From contig NZ_CP007511.1 in assembly GCF_000818015.1 (NCBI RefSeq), positions 3,234,501-3,298,500 of the forward strand: a stretch of DNA of 64,000 nt, given 5' to 3'. Numbering within the stretch: the stretch's first letter is position 1; each line of letters begins with the position of its first letter. The DNA comes from Stutzerimonas balearica DSM 6083. Lineage in GTDB: Bacteria > Pseudomonadota > Gammaproteobacteria > Pseudomonadales > Pseudomonadaceae. Of the stretch, positions 43,789 to 54,546 are shown in pieces. A model generated the notes under the pieces. It saw only the letters and a list, made by a program, of their open reading frames with translations. It had not been told where the DNA came from and did no database searches. The position numbers were made by a program, and so were the translations under genes.

Positions 43789-46229
43789 GCGCATTGAAGG
43801 TGTGGGACATTCCCGGCGGCATTCATCCGCCGGAGCACAAGACACTTTCCAACGGTACGCCGATCCAGCAGCCGCCGCTGCCGAGGCGGCTGATCGTACC
43901 GCTCGCACAGCACCTGGGCGCACCTGCCGAACCTTGCGTCGCGGTGGGCGAGCGCGTGCTCAAGGGACAGAAGATCGCCGAGGCGACCAGTGCGGTCAGC
44001 GCGCCAGTCCATGCGCCGACCTCGGGGGTGGTGAGCTTCATTGGCCCGCAGCCCTACCCGCACACATCCGGCCTGCCGAGCGCCGCCATCGTCATCGACA
44101 GCGACGGCCAGGACGAGTGGATCGCATGCGAGGCCATTTCCGATTACCGTGCCCTGGAGCCGACCGAACTGCTCGCGCGGATTCGCCAGGCCGGCATTAC
44201 CGGCCTTGGTGGGGCCGGCTTTCCCACCGCAGTGAAGCTGGCCGCGAGACCCGCCCAGCAGATCCGCACGCTGATCATCAATGGCACCGAGTGCGAGCCC
44301 TACATCACCGCCGATGACCTGCTGATGCGCGAGCGCGCCAGCGCCCTGGTCAGCGGCATCGACATCCTCGTCCACTTGATCGCCCCGGCTGAGGTCATGA
44401 TCGGTATCGAGGACAACAAGCCGGAGGCCATTGCCGCGGTCCGTCAGGCACTCGGCGAACGTCCTTACGTCCTGAAGGTGTTTGCGACGAAGTATCCGTC
44501 TGGCGGCGAGCGGCAGCTGATTCAGATCCTCACCGGCGAAGAGGTTCCCAGCGGCGGCCTGCCTGCCGACATCGGCATGCTTTGCCAGAATGTCGGTACC
44601 TGTGTCGCCGTGCACGACGCGGTACTGCTCGGCCGGCCGTTGATCTCGCGCATCACGACGCTGACCGGCGAAGCACTGAGCCAGCCGATGAACGTCGAAG
44701 CACTGATCGGCACGCCCGTCGGCGAGCTGCTCGAATTCGCCGGCCTGCACCGCGATCGACTGTCCCGCCTGATCATGGGCGGCCCGATGATGGGCTTCAC
44801 GCTGCCCTCGCTCGACGTCCCGCTGATCAAGACCACCAATTGTCTGCTCGCCGTTACCGCAGCCGAACTACCCGCCCCCCCACCGGCACTGCCCTGCATC
44901 CGCTGTGGCGAATGCGCTGAGGTTTGTCCCGCGCGGCTGCTGCCGCAACAGCTGCATTTCTTTGCCCTCGGCCAGGAACACGAACAGCTCAAGGCGCACA
45001 ACCTGTTCGACTGCATCGAGTGCGGCGCCTGCGCCTATGTCTGCCCCTCAAGCATCCCGCTGGTGCAGTACTACCGGGCCGCGAAGGCGGACATCCGCGA
45101 TCTCGAGCAGAAGCAGCAAAAGGCCGAACATTCACGACAGCGCTTCGAGCTCCGCCAGGAACGCCTGCGCAAGGCCGAGGAGCAGAAAGAAGCCGAGCGC
45201 AAAGCACGTGCAGAGAAAGCCGCACGCGCCAAGGCCGCACAGGCAGATACACCGACCGCCGCCGCAGTGGCACAGGCCCAGGCGCAAAAACCGGGCCTGA
45301 GCGACGAGCAGAAGCGGCTGAAGATCGAGGCGAGCATGGCTCAGGTCGCGCTGCGCAAAGCCGAGAAACAACTGGCCGCACATGCGACCGCCGAGCTCGA
45401 GGCCCAGGTAGTGCAGTTGCGCGAGGCTGCCGCCGCAGCCCAGCAAGCGCTGGATGCGGCGCTGCCGACCCAGCCTGCCGTGAACGACGATACCGCCGCC
45501 AAGAAGGCCAAGATCGAAGCGGCCATGCTCAAGGCGCAGATCCGCAAGCTAGAGAAACTGGACGCCCCGGATGCCGACCAGCAGGCCGAGCTGGCCCGTC
45601 TGCGCGAGCAGCTCGAACAGGCTGAGCGGGCCGTGGCAAGCGCCGCCCCTGCGCCAGCCGCGACACCCGCCGTGCAGGACGACGCCTTGAAGAAGGCCAA
45701 GATCGAAGCAGCCATGCTCAAGGCACAGATCCGCAAGCTCGAGAAACTGGACGCCTTGGATGCCGACCAGCAGGCCGAACTGGCCCGTCTGCATGAACGG
45801 CACGAGTCGGCCCAAGCGGCCGTTACGGCACTGGAAAACGGCTTGGCGACCTCGCCTGCCAAAGCGGAGGCCGATCCAACCCTGAAGCAGGCGAAGATCG
45901 AGCTGGCAGTGAGGCGTGCCGCGTTAAAGAAAGCCGAAAAAGCAGGCCGCGAAGCGTCCGAACTGGCAGCGCTGCGAGCTGAGCTGGAGCAAGCCGAACA
46001 GGCTCTGCATGCCGCTGAACAGGCCTGCGGCAAGCCGGCGCCGGTACTGGTTCGCACGGGCAATCCAGCGGTCGATGAAACCACCCGGGCACTGAAGACC
46101 GAACTGGCCTTTGCCCGTGCCGACCTGCGCAAGCTGGAACGTGAGGCGAGCCCCGATGCTGCTGCGCTGCTAGCCGCACGCCAGCGCCTGGCCGAAGCCG
46201 AGCGAAAACTCACGGAGCAGGTGACCTAG
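43785..46229 (+). CDS. rsxC: Electron transport complex subunit RsxC, with extended Ala-rich C-terminal repeats
   Basis: An 814-residue RsxC/RnfC. The N-terminal NADH/FMN-binding core ([43 protein letters not shown]) is followed by two 4Fe-4S motifs, [12 protein letters not shown] and [14 protein letters not shown]. From about residue 435 to the end the chain is a long charged, Ala/Lys/Glu-rich helical tail, including a 63-residue repeat ([20 protein letters not shown]). Such tails are common in gammaproteobacterial RsxC but vary in length. It starts inside rsxB (ATGA); rsxD begins after a 154-bp gap. The complex couples NADH/ferredoxin electron flow to ion movement and in E. coli keeps SoxR reduced. 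Confidence 0.95.
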   Translation: MSALKVWDIPGGIHPPEHKTLSNGTPIQQPPLPRRLIVPLAQHLGAPAEPCVAVGERVLKGQKIAEATSAVSAPVHAPTSGVVSFIGPQPYPHTSGLPSAAIVIDSDGQDEWIACEAISDYRALEPTELLARIRQAGITGLGGAGFPTAVKLAARPAQQIRTLIINGTECEPYITADDLLMRERASALVSGIDILVHLIAPAEVMIGIEDNKPEAIAAVRQALGERPYVLKVFATKYPSGGERQLIQILTGEEVPSGGLPADIGMLCQNVGTCVAVHDAVLLGRPLISRITTLTGEALSQPMNVEALIGTPVGELLEFAGLHRDRLSRLIMGGPMMGFTLPSLDVPLIKTTNCLLAVTAAELPAPPPALPCIRCGECAEVCPARLLPQQLHFFALGQEHEQLKAHNLFDCIECGACAYVCPSSIPLVQYYRAAKADIRDLEQKQQKAEHSRQRFELRQERLRKAEEQKEAERKARAEKAARAKAAQADTPTAAAVAQAQAQKPGLSDEQKRLKIEASMAQVALRKAEKQLAAHATAELEAQVVQLREAAAAAQQALDAALPTQPAVNDDTAAKKAKIEAAMLKAQIRKLEKLDAPDADQQAELARLREQLEQAERAVASAAPAPAATPAVQDDALKKAKIEAAMLKAQIRKLEKLDALDADQQAELARLHERHESAQAAVTALENGLATSPAKAEADPTLKQAKIELAVRRAALKKAEKAGREASELAALRAELEQAEQALHAAEQACGKPAPVLVRTGNPAVDETTRALKTELAFARADLRKLEREASPDAAALLAARQRLAEAERKLTEQVT
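45501..45795 (+). repeat. Two-copy 189-bp repeat inside rsxC
   Basis: 106 bp at 45501-45606 recur almost unchanged at 45690-45795 (period 189 bp, 63 codons). Both encode [20 protein letters not shown] then [10 protein letters not shown]. It is an in-frame coding duplication in the RsxC tail, and similar shorter motifs ([20 protein letters not shown]) around it suggest older copies. Confidence 0.85.
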
Positions 46230-46383
46230 CGATTGCGTCGGGCGCCCTGACAAAAAGACAGCGGCTCGATTAGGAGCACGGCGCACCTGACCCCAGGTCG
46301 GCTGCGTCACTGCATGGATACAATGCCGGCCCGCGCTGGCAGCTGGTGGTTTCGACCCCCATACGCACATTTACGGAGCATTC

Positions 46384-47412
46384 ATGGCCCTGCCCCGCCT
46401 CACCTCGCCTCATGCCAAGGGGAGCAACCGAACCCAGCGCGTCATGCTGCTGGTGCTGCTGGCTGCGCTGCCGGGCGCGCTCGTGCTGACCTGGCTGTAT
46501 GGCGCCGGTACGCTGATCAACCTGTGCTGGGCCAGTAGCGCCGCCTTGGCGCTGGAGGCTGCGCTGCTCAAGGCGCGTCAGCGTCCGGTAAGATTCTTCC
46601 TGCTGGACGGTAGCGCTGTGGTGACGGCCGTGCTGCTGGCACTTGCCCTGCCACCCTACGCCCCCTGGTGGCTGACGCTGATCGCGGTGGCCAGCGCCAT
46701 CGTTCTGGGCAAGCAGCTCTACGGTGGGCTGGGGCAGAACCCCTTCAATCCGGCCATGGTCGGCTACGTCGTCGTGCTGATCTCCTTCCCGGTCGAAATG
46801 ACCACCTGGCCGGTCCCGCATGCCGTCGGGCTTGTCGACGGTCTGCTGCAGATCCTTGGCGCGCAGGCGCTGCCAGACGGCTGGAGCCAGGCCACGGCCC
46901 TCGACGTACTGAAAGTCAACAAAAGCCTCACCGTCGACGAGCTCTGGCGCAATCCGGCGTTCGGCCACTTCGGCGGCATCGGCTCGGAAGTGGTGAACCT
47001 CGCCTTTCTCGCGGGCGGCCTGTTCCTCTTGCACAAGCGGATCTTCACCTGGCACGCGCCTGTCGGCATGCTCGCCGCGCTGCTGCTGATGAGCCTGGTG
47101 TTCTGGAACGGTAGCGGCTCCGATAGCCATGGTTCGCCGCTGTTCCATCTGCTCAGCGGCGCCACCATGCTTGGCGCCTTCTTCATCGTGACCGACCCGG
47201 TCAGCGGTGCCACGAGCACGCTCGGCCGACTGGTGTTTGGCGCCGGTGTCGGCATCCTGCTGTATGTGATCCGCGCCTGGGGCGGCTACCCCGACGGCGT
47301 GGCCTTCGCCGTGCTGCTGATGAACCTCGCGGCACCGACCATCGATTACTACACCCGTCCGCGCACCTACGGCCATCGCAAGCCCGAGCGCGGCTTCAAG
47401 CTGGGCGAATGA
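46384..47412 (+). CDS. rsxD: Electron transport complex subunit RsxD
   Basis: A 342-residue NqrB/RnfD-family membrane protein with about nine helices. The flavinylation motif SGAT with its FMN-accepting Thr occurs in [42 protein letters not shown] is family typical. ACGGAG lies 7 bases upstream of the start. Its TGA overlaps the rsxG ATG. Confidence 0.94.
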   Translation: MALPRLTSPHAKGSNRTQRVMLLVLLAALPGALVLTWLYGAGTLINLCWASSAALALEAALLKARQRPVRFFLLDGSAVVTAVLLALALPPYAPWWLTLIAVASAIVLGKQLYGGLGQNPFNPAMVGYVVVLISFPVEMTTWPVPHAVGLVDGLLQILGAQALPDGWSQATALDVLKVNKSLTVDELWRNPAFGHFGGIGSEVVNLAFLAGGLFLLHKRIFTWHAPVGMLAALLLMSLVFWNGSGSDSHGSPLFHLLSGATMLGAFFIVTDPVSGATSTLGRLVFGAGVGILLYVIRAWGGYPDGVAFAVLLMNLAAPTIDYYTRPRTYGHRKPERGFKLGE

Positions 47413-48170
47413 TCATGATGCTTCCGGAAATCAGCCGCTCGATGCTGAAGAACAGCCTGGTGCTCGGGCTGTTCGCCATTGCCACGGTCGGCAGTGTCAC
47501 CTGGCTCCAGCAAGGCACTGCCGAGCGCATCCAGGCGGCCGAGCGCGCCGCGCAGGTGCGCGCGCTCGGCGAGATCCTGCCGGCCGAAACCTACGATAAC
47601 GACCTGCTCGCCGATACCGTCGAGGTGCACGACCCGCTGCTCGGCACACGCACCCCGCGGCCCGCCTTTATCGCACGCAAAGCCGGCAAGCCCACCGCGG
47701 TGATCTTGCAGGTCACCGCGCCCGACGGTTACAGCGGTGCGATCCAGTTGCTGGTCGGCATCGGTGTCGACGGACGACTGGCTGGCGTACGCGCGCTCAG
47801 TCATCGTGAAACACCCGGGCTCGGAGACCGCATCGAACTGGCCAAGAGCGACTGGATCCGCGGTTTCGAAGGCAAATCGCTGAGCAATCCGGAGGCTTCC
47901 GGCTGGGCCGTGAAGAAGGATCGCGGCGAGTTCGATCAGTTCGCTGGTGCCACCATCACGCCTCGTGCCGTGGTTGAGGCGGTTCATCGTGCGCTGCAGT
48001 TCTTCGACGCCCATCGCCCGGAGCTGCTGGCTCAGCGTGGCGAGCCCGCCGCACTCGACGCTGGCGCGCCGACGCAGGCACCCGACGTCACGCGACATTC
48101 ACGCGCCGGTACGGCCGCAGCGCTCGAACCGTCGTCGCTTGCACCGCCCACTGGCGCAGAGGAGCAATGA
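47409..48170 (+). CDS. rsxG: Electron transport complex subunit RsxG
   Basis: A 253-residue FMN-binding subunit: one N-terminal membrane helix ([19 protein letters not shown]), then the periplasmic domain with [16 protein letters not shown] and the flavinylation site [12 protein letters not shown], whose second Thr carries FMN. The tail after about residue 210 is Ala/Pro-rich and longer than in E. coli. It overlaps rsxD by 4 bp and ends one base before rsxE. Confidence 0.94.
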   Translation: MIMMLPEISRSMLKNSLVLGLFAIATVGSVTWLQQGTAERIQAAERAAQVRALGEILPAETYDNDLLADTVEVHDPLLGTRTPRPAFIARKAGKPTAVILQVTAPDGYSGAIQLLVGIGVDGRLAGVRALSHRETPGLGDRIELAKSDWIRGFEGKSLSNPEASGWAVKKDRGEFDQFAGATITPRAVVEAVHRALQFFDAHRPELLAQRGEPAALDAGAPTQAPDVTRHSRAGTAAALEPSSLAPPTGAEEQ

Positions 48171-48171
48171 C

Positions 48172-48885
48172 ATGAGCACCGTCAACTACCGCGATCTGAC
48201 GATCAACGGCCTGTGGAAGAACAATCCGGGGCTGGTGCAACTGCTTGGCCTGTGCCCACTGCTCGGCGTGAGCAACTCGACGGTCAATGCTCTCGGGCTC
48301 GGCCTGGCGACGATGCTGGTGCTGACCTGTTCCAACCTGGCCGTATCGCTGGTTCGCGGCGTGGTGAACACGGCCGTGCGCCTGCCGGCATTCGTCATGA
48401 TCATCGCCGCGCTGACGACCTGTATCGAACTGCTGATGCAGGCTTTTACCTATGAGCTCTACCAGATCCTCGGCATCTTCATTCCCCTGATCACCACGAA
48501 CTGCGTGATCCTCGGCCGCGCCGACGGCTTTGCTGCCAAGCATGGGCCGCTGGCCGCCGTTTTCGATGGCCTGATGATGGGCCTGGGCTTCTGCCTGGTG
48601 CTCGTGGTGCTAGGCGGAACGCGCGAGCTGTTCGGTACCGGCGCGCTGTTGGCCAACATGAACCTGCTGTTCGGACCGGCAGCGGCCGACTGGCAGCTGA
48701 CCCTCGTACGGGATTACAAAGGCTTCCTGCTCGCGATCCTCCCTCCGGGGGCGTTCATCGTCCTCGGCCTGCTGATCGCGCTGAAAAACCGCATCGACCA
48801 TGCCCTGGCCGAACGCCGCAAGGCCGAAGCCCCCCAAGCCAGTGCGCCCTCGCGCCGCGTGCGGGTAACCGGAGTCATCGAATGA
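48172..48885 (+). CDS. rsxE: Electron transport complex subunit RsxE
   Basis: A 237-residue six-helix NqrD/RnfE-family protein paralogous to RsxA ([40 protein letters not shown]). It begins [20 protein letters not shown] with GGAGCAATGAC upstream. A basic tail ([19 protein letters not shown]) ends the chain. Last rsx gene; nth follows after 64 bp as in E. coli. Confidence 0.95.
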   Translation: MSTVNYRDLTINGLWKNNPGLVQLLGLCPLLGVSNSTVNALGLGLATMLVLTCSNLAVSLVRGVVNTAVRLPAFVMIIAALTTCIELLMQAFTYELYQILGIFIPLITTNCVILGRADGFAAKHGPLAAVFDGLMMGLGFCLVLVVLGGTRELFGTGALLANMNLLFGPAAADWQLTLVRDYKGFLLAILPPGAFIVLGLLIALKNRIDHALAERRKAEAPQASAPSRRVRVTGVIE

Positions 48886-48949
48886 TCCGCTTGCCTCATC
48901 CGGCCCTGCCACTCGGGCAGCGTCCGCCGGCTTGCGGGGATCACAGCGC

Positions 48950-49588
48950 ATGAACGCCGAGAAGCGCAGGGAGATCTTTCGTCGCTTCCACGAGGACAAT
49001 CCCGAACCGAAGACGGAGCTGGCCTACAGCTCGCCGTTCGAGCTGCTCGTCGCGGTGATTCTATCGGCGCAGGCTACCGACGTAGGCGTGAACAAGGCCA
49101 CGGCCCGGCTGTTCCCGGTCGCCAATACTCCCGAAGCGATCCATGCACTCGGTGTCGAGGGCCTGGAGCCGTACATCAAGACAATCGGGCTTTACCGCAG
49201 CAAGGCCAAGAACGTCATCGAGACCTGCCGCATCCTCGTCGAACAGCACGGCGGCCAGGTTCCCGACAACCGCGAAGCGCTCGAAGCGCTGCCGGGCGTC
49301 GGCCGCAAGACCGCCAACGTCGTACTGAACACGGCATTCCGCCAGCTGACCATGGCGGTCGACACGCACATCTTCCGCGTCGCGAACCGGACCAACATCG
49401 CGCCGGGCAAGAATGTACTGGAGGTCGAGCGCAAGCTTCTCAAGGTCGTGCCCAAGGAGTATCTGCTCGATGCCCATCACTGGCTGATCCTGCATGGCCG
49501 TTACGTCTGCAAGGCCCGCCGCCCGCAGTGTGGCAGCTGCAGGATCGAAGACCTGTGCGAGTACAAGCACAAGACCTCCGACGATTGA
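48950..49588 (+). CDS. nth: Endonuclease III
   Basis: A 212-residue DNA glycosylase/AP lyase removing oxidised pyrimidines. Helix-hairpin-helix LPGVGRKTANVVLN includes the catalytic Lys; the catalytic Asp is in MAVDTHIFRVANR; the 4Fe-4S cluster ligands are C-x6-C-x2-C-x5-C in YVCKARRPQCGSCRIEDLC. I start at the ATG at 48950 (MNAEKRREIFRRF), the usual N-terminus. Co-location with rsx genes is conserved in gammaproteobacteria. Confidence 0.96.
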   Translation: MNAEKRREIFRRFHEDNPEPKTELAYSSPFELLVAVILSAQATDVGVNKATARLFPVANTPEAIHALGVEGLEPYIKTIGLYRSKAKNVIETCRILVEQHGGQVPDNREALEALPGVGRKTANVVLNTAFRQLTMAVDTHIFRVANRTNIAPGKNVLEVERKLLKVVPKEYLLDAHHWLILHGRYVCKARRPQCGSCRIEDLCEYKHKTSDD

Positions 49589-49695
49589 GCCGCAACGAAA
49601 AAACCGTGCGTCTCGATTGAAAAAATCTTTTTTACGGCCTCCAGGTTTGCCGCTATAAGGTGCGCCAAAGCGCCCCATCGCCTTGGAGTGAACAC

Positions 49696-49875
49696 GTGTC
49701 CGAAAAAGAAGATATCCAGATCGAAGACGACTTCATCGCCGAAGAGGACGATGACAGTAGCGAGGCTCCGGTCGAGGTCGCCAAGACCAACCTGACCAAG
49801 CGCCGCATCATCGACAACCTGCTCGAAGAGCGCCGCCTGCAAAAACAGCTCAACGACTTCGACTTCGATCTCTGA
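49696..49875 (+). CDS. PA3496-family small acidic protein, putative envelope-integrity protein
   Basis: A 59-residue protein: very acidic N-terminal half (EDIQIEDDFIAEEDDDSSEA), then a basic helix KTNLTKRRIIDNLLEERRLQ and a terminal FDFDL. It matches the PA3496 family of pseudomonads, annotated as putative envelope integrity proteins without a mechanism. The start is the GTG at 49696, preceded by GGAGTGAA. Followed 7 bp later by a strong hairpin. Confidence 0.8.
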   Translation: MSEKEDIQIEDDFIAEEDDDSSEAPVEVAKTNLTKRRIIDNLLEERRLQKQLNDFDFDL

Positions 49876-49882
49876 TCGCGCA

Positions 49883-49904
49883 ATGGCCCCGCTAACGGGG
49901 CCAT
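49883..49904. terminator. Hairpin between the PA3496-family gene and gloA
   Basis: ATGGCCCCG / CTAA / CGGGGCCAT, located between the convergent genes; no strong T-run, so efficiency is uncertain, but position suits a shared terminator. Confidence 0.7.
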
Positions 49905-49910
49905 CACGTC

Positions 49911-50303
49911 TCAATCCGCCCGCTGCGGCGACAGCAATTCGATCTTGTAGCCGTCCGGGTCTTCGACGAAGGCCAGGATGCTCGAGCCGTGCTTCATCGG
50001 CCCCGGCTTACGGGTGATCTTGCCGCCGCGGGCGCGAATGTCCTCGCAGGCCTTGTAGACATCCTCAACTTCCAGGGCGATGTGTCCGTAACCGCTCCCC
50101 AGGTCATAGGTATCCACGCCCCAGTTGTAGGTCAGCTCGATCACACTGTTGTGCGCCTCGTCACCGTAGCCGACAAACGCCAGGGTGAACTGGCCGTCCG
50201 GGTAGTCCTTGCGGCGCAGCAGGGTCATGCCCAGCACTTCGGTATAGAAGGCGATGGATCGGTCCATGTCGCCGACACGCAGCATGGTATGCAGCAGTCT
50301 CAT
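49911..50303 (-). CDS. gloA: Lactoylglutathione lyase (glyoxalase I)
   Basis: A 130-residue glyoxalase I of the short, Ni-dependent type, converting the hemithioacetal of methylglyoxal and glutathione to S-lactoylglutathione. The N-terminal [20 protein letters not shown] contains the first metal His; [20 protein letters not shown] gives the next Glu and His; [15 protein letters not shown] ends with the last Glu. Complete. It lies 86 bp downstream of argG in the same direction with a hairpin between. Confidence 0.95.
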   Translation of the reverse strand: MRLLHTMLRVGDMDRSIAFYTEVLGMTLLRRKDYPDGQFTLAFVGYGDEAHNSVIELTYNWGVDTYDLGSGYGHIALEVEDVYKACEDIRARGGKITRKPGPMKHGSSILAFVEDPDGYKIELLSPQRAD

Positions 50304-50336
50304 CAGGATTCTCCTCTGTTTTCAGAGCACGGAAAG

Positions 50337-50365
50337 CATGACCCCGGCTCGTGGCCGGGGTCATG
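50337..50365. terminator. Strong hairpin between argG and gloA
   Basis: CATGACCCCGGC / loop TCGTG / GCCGGGGTCATG, a 12-bp perfect stem 25 bp beyond the argG stop. No clear T-run follows on either strand, so it may be a processing or RNA-stability structure and not a full terminator. Confidence 0.65.
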
Positions 50366-50389
50366 GTCAGGCTAGCGGTTACCAGCTTA

Positions 50390-51607
<1,218 letters not shown>

Positions 51608-51632
51608 GCCATCAGCTCCACGGTGTTGTACG

Positions 51633-51669
51633 AAAAGCCCGTGATTCTACGCCTGGCGGCCGGGCTTTT
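51633..51669 (-). terminator. Hairpin downstream of motY
   Basis: AAAAGCCCG and CGGGCTTTT form a 9-bp stem around a 19-base loop that itself contains an inverted GCC-rich pair; on the minus strand the stem ends in a T-rich CTTTTC. It lies just after the motY stop and before argG. Confidence 0.55.
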
Positions 51670-51677
51670 ACAGGGGC

Positions 51678-52568
51678 TCAGCTGGTCGGGCTGGCCGCCG
51701 TGGCCGTCGCCGGCACCGCCGCCTCGCGCTCCAGGCGAACGGCCACACGGCGATTCTGCGCGCGATTACGCGCGTTGCTGTTCGGTACCAGCGGGTAACG
51801 CTCGCCATGGAAGCGCAACGTGATCTGCTCTTCCTTCACGCCGTTGGCGATCAGGTATTCCTGCACCGCCAGGGCTCGGCGCCGCGAAAGATCACGATTG
51901 GTCAGGCGGTTACCGCTGTTGTCGGAGTGCCCATCCAGAAGGACACGGTTGACGCTCGGATCGGCCCGCAGGTAGGCCAGGACCCGATCCAGCTGAGCGC
52001 GGCCGGCTGGCTCCAGCGCGACGCCACCACTGGGAAAAGGCACACGGGTCTGCCGCACCTGATCGAAATTGACCGGCAGCAACTTCGCCGTGCAGGCGCG
52101 ATATTCCTCATAGGCCTTGGCAAAGCGCGCCGGCAATAGGCGCACCTCCAGCGGATCGCCACCGTGAGAAGTGCGATGGCGCACCACCGGACTGCGCCCT
52201 TCCAGGAGCCCTGTCAACAGTCGCCCCGCCTGTGCCTGGGAGCTGTTGAAGGGGATATCGCCACCGCGAACGGCAACGGACCCCAGGTTGATATCGCTGC
52301 GTGTCGGCTGCCAGGGAGCTGCGGCCGCGAGCAGCGTTGCCGTACCGTTGTCGAGCCAGCGCTGCGGCGAGTGCAAGCGAAACACCGCCTGCTCACCCGC
52401 GCGGCGGACGAACTCACCCTGCCCGAAGCCGGCGACCGGCTGGATCAGCCGACACTCGAACTGGTCGCCCTCCACGCGCCATTCCACCCGCTCCAGACGC
52501 GTCTGGAAGGTGATGGCACTGGCAGGGGTCGCCAGCAGGCAGAACAACAGGACAGGACGCAGGCGCAC
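51678..52568 (-). CDS. motY: Flagellar stator T-ring protein MotY (OmpA-like)
   Basis: A 296-residue exported protein. Signal peptide from the GTG start (MRLRPVLLFCLLATPASAIT) precedes the MotY-specific N-terminal domain (about 20-150, ITFQTRLERVEWRVEGDQF) and a C-terminal OmpA/peptidoglycan-binding domain (LLDGHSDNSGNRLTNRDLS, SRRRALAVQEYL). MotY forms the T ring that anchors sodium- or proton-type stators around the flagellar motor. I chose the GTG at 52568 with GGAG upstream because the signal peptide starts there. The argG-motY-pyrC-rnt order matches P. aeruginosa PA3525-PA3528. No other motility gene is near. Confidence 0.88.
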   Translation of the reverse strand: MRLRPVLLFCLLATPASAITFQTRLERVEWRVEGDQFECRLIQPVAGFGQGEFVRRAGEQAVFRLHSPQRWLDNGTATLLAAAAPWQPTRSDINLGSVAVRGGDIPFNSSQAQAGRLLTGLLEGRSPVVRHRTSHGGDPLEVRLLPARFAKAYEEYRACTAKLLPVNFDQVRQTRVPFPSGGVALEPAGRAQLDRVLAYLRADPSVNRVLLDGHSDNSGNRLTNRDLSRRRALAVQEYLIANGVKEEQITLRFHGERYPLVPNSNARNRAQNRRVAVRLEREAAVPATATAASPTS

Positions 52569-52745
52569 GGCGAGCTCCGCTGAATGGACAGTTACCTCGG
52601 AGATATCGGGCCCCACGGGGGAAACTTGAGCCGCCCCGCGCCACTGGCGAGGCAGCCGCTCCACGCCTCGCCATCGCACGACGTGCCGTGCCGTGCCAAT
52701 TCCGGTAGCATGCGGGCACGTTTGACCGGCCTGGAAGATAGCTGC

Positions 52746-53789
52746 ATGAGCGACCGAATTACCCTGCTGCGCCCCGACGACTGGCATATCCATTTGCGCG
52801 ACGGCGCGGCCCTTCCGCATACGGTCGGCGATGCGGCCAGGCAGTTCGCTCGCGCCATCGTCATGCCCAACCTGGTGCCGCCAGTTCGCAATGCGGACGA
52901 GGCCCAGGCCTATCGGCAGCGCATCCTGGCGACGCGCCCCGATGGCAGCCGCTTCGAGCCGCTGATGGTGCTCTACCTCACCGACAACACCCAACCGGAT
53001 GAGATCCGCCAGGCCCGCGCCAGCGGTTTCGTTCATGCGGCCAAGCTCTATCCTGCCGGCGCGACCACCAACTCCGCCTCTGGCGTGACCAGCCTCGACA
53101 ACATCTTTCCGGTGCTGGAGACGATGGCCGAGGTCGGCCTGCCGCTGCTGGTCCACGGCGAGGTCACTCGCAGCGAAGTCGATATCTTCGACCGGGAAAA
53201 GCGCTTCATCGACGAGCAGCTCTGCCACGTCACTGCGCGCTTCCCGACCCTCAAGGTGGTGTTCGAGCACATCACCACAGGTGACGCCGTGCAGTTCGTC
53301 GAGGCTGCCGGTAGCAATGTGGGCGCGACCATCACCGCCCATCACCTGCTGTACAACCGCAACCACATGCTGGTCGGCGGTATTCGCCCGCACTTCTTCT
53401 GCCTGCCCATTCTCAAGCGCAACCTCCATCAGGAGGCGCTGCTCGACGCAGCCACCAGTGGCAACGCGAAGTTCTTCCTCGGCACCGACTCGGCGCCCCA
53501 TGCGCAACATGCCAAGGAGGCAGCCTGCGGCTGCGCCGGCTGCTATACCGCGTATGCGGCGATCGAGCTCTACGCCGAAGCCTTCGAACAGCGCAATGCA
53601 CTGGACAAGCTCGAAGCCTTTGCGGCCCATCACGGCGCAGACTTCTACGGACTGCCGCGTAACACGGAGCAGATCACACTGGTACGCGAGGACTGGCAGA
53701 TGCCGGCGAGCCTGCCGTTCGGTGAGCAACAGGTGATCCCGCTGCGGGCGGGCGAAACCTTGCGCTGGCGCCTGGAGGGCTCGCGATGA
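52746..53789 (+). CDS. pyrC: Dihydroorotase
   Basis: A 347-residue class II dihydroorotase of pyrimidine synthesis. Zinc ligands: HIH in [13 protein letters not shown], the carboxylated Lys in [13 protein letters not shown], His in [11 protein letters not shown] and the [10 protein letters not shown] region, and the catalytic Asp in [13 protein letters not shown]. The family-length protein starts at the ATG at 52746. It overlaps rnt (ATGA). Confidence 0.97.
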   Translation: MSDRITLLRPDDWHIHLRDGAALPHTVGDAARQFARAIVMPNLVPPVRNADEAQAYRQRILATRPDGSRFEPLMVLYLTDNTQPDEIRQARASGFVHAAKLYPAGATTNSASGVTSLDNIFPVLETMAEVGLPLLVHGEVTRSEVDIFDREKRFIDEQLCHVTARFPTLKVVFEHITTGDAVQFVEAAGSNVGATITAHHLLYNRNHMLVGGIRPHFFCLPILKRNLHQEALLDAATSGNAKFFLGTDSAPHAQHAKEAACGCAGCYTAYAAIELYAEAFEQRNALDKLEAFAAHHGADFYGLPRNTEQITLVREDWQMPASLPFGEQQVIPLRAGETLRWRLEGSR

Positions 53790-54460
53790 GCGACGAAAGC
53801 TTCGATGACGAACTGGACGGCAACCTGCCCGGCAAGCCTCGCTCGCCAATGGCGCGCCGTTTTCGCGGTTTTCTGCCCGTAGTGGTGGATGTGGAATGTG
53901 GCGGCTTCAACTGCGCCACCGATGCCCTGTTGGAGATCGCCGTGGTACCTATCGCGATGGACGAACAGGGCCTGCTCTACCCGCAGGAGACGCTGTTCTA
54001 TCGGGTCGAGCCGTTCGAAGGTGCCAACATTGAGGCGGCTGCGCTGGAGTTCACCGGCATCAAGCTCGACCACCCGTTGCGCATGGCGGTGCCTGAATCC
54101 CAGGCGCTTGGCGACATATTCCGCCACGTCCGCAAGGCAGTGAAGTCGGCAGGCTGCAAGCGCGCCATTCTCGTTGGGCACAACAGCAGCTTCGATCTCG
54201 GCTTTCTCAACGCCGCTATCGGCCGTTGCGATCTGAAGCGCAATCCATTCCACCCCTTTTCCAGCTTCGACACCGCTACCCTCGCCGGTCTCGCCTACGG
54301 CCAGACGGTGCTGGCCAAGGCCTGTCAGGCGGCAGGTATCGAGTTCGACGGCCGAGAAGCGCATTCGGCGCGCTACGATACCGAGAAGACCGCCGAGCTG
54401 TTCTGCGGCATCGTCAACCGCTGGCGCGAGATGGGCGGCTGGGAAGAATTCGACGAGTAA
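53786..54460 (+). CDS. rnt: Ribonuclease T
   Basis: A 224-residue DEDDh exoribonuclease trimming tRNA and 5S/23S rRNA 3' ends. Exo [21 protein letters not shown] (Asp, Glu); Exo [18 protein letters not shown]; Exo [17 protein letters not shown] (His, Asp). The ATG overlaps the pyrC stop by 4 bp. The N-terminal residues up to about 30 are the substrate-binding extension normal for RNase T. Confidence 0.96.
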   Translation: MSDESFDDELDGNLPGKPRSPMARRFRGFLPVVVDVECGGFNCATDALLEIAVVPIAMDEQGLLYPQETLFYRVEPFEGANIEAAALEFTGIKLDHPLRMAVPESQALGDIFRHVRKAVKSAGCKRAILVGHNSSFDLGFLNAAIGRCDLKRNPFHPFSSFDTATLAGLAYGQTVLAKACQAAGIEFDGREAHSARYDTEKTAELFCGIVNRWREMGGWEEFDE

Positions 54461-54496
54461 GGGATCGGTCGTGCGGCTGATCGCCCCTCGCAACGC

Positions 54497-54524
54497 AAAA
54501 GGCCCATCGTTCGATGGGCCTTTT
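54497..54524. terminator. Bidirectional terminator between rnt and thrC
   Basis: AAAAGGCCCATCG / TT-type loop / CGATGGGCCTTTT, ending both convergent transcripts. Confidence 0.9.
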
Positions 54525-54546
54525 CGTTTTCGCCGAAGCTCAGCGA

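Noticed and set aside
45501..45795. MITE or insertion repeat inside rsxC
   Set aside because: The repeat is in frame, codes for the same helical motif and has no terminal inverted repeats, so it is a coding duplication.
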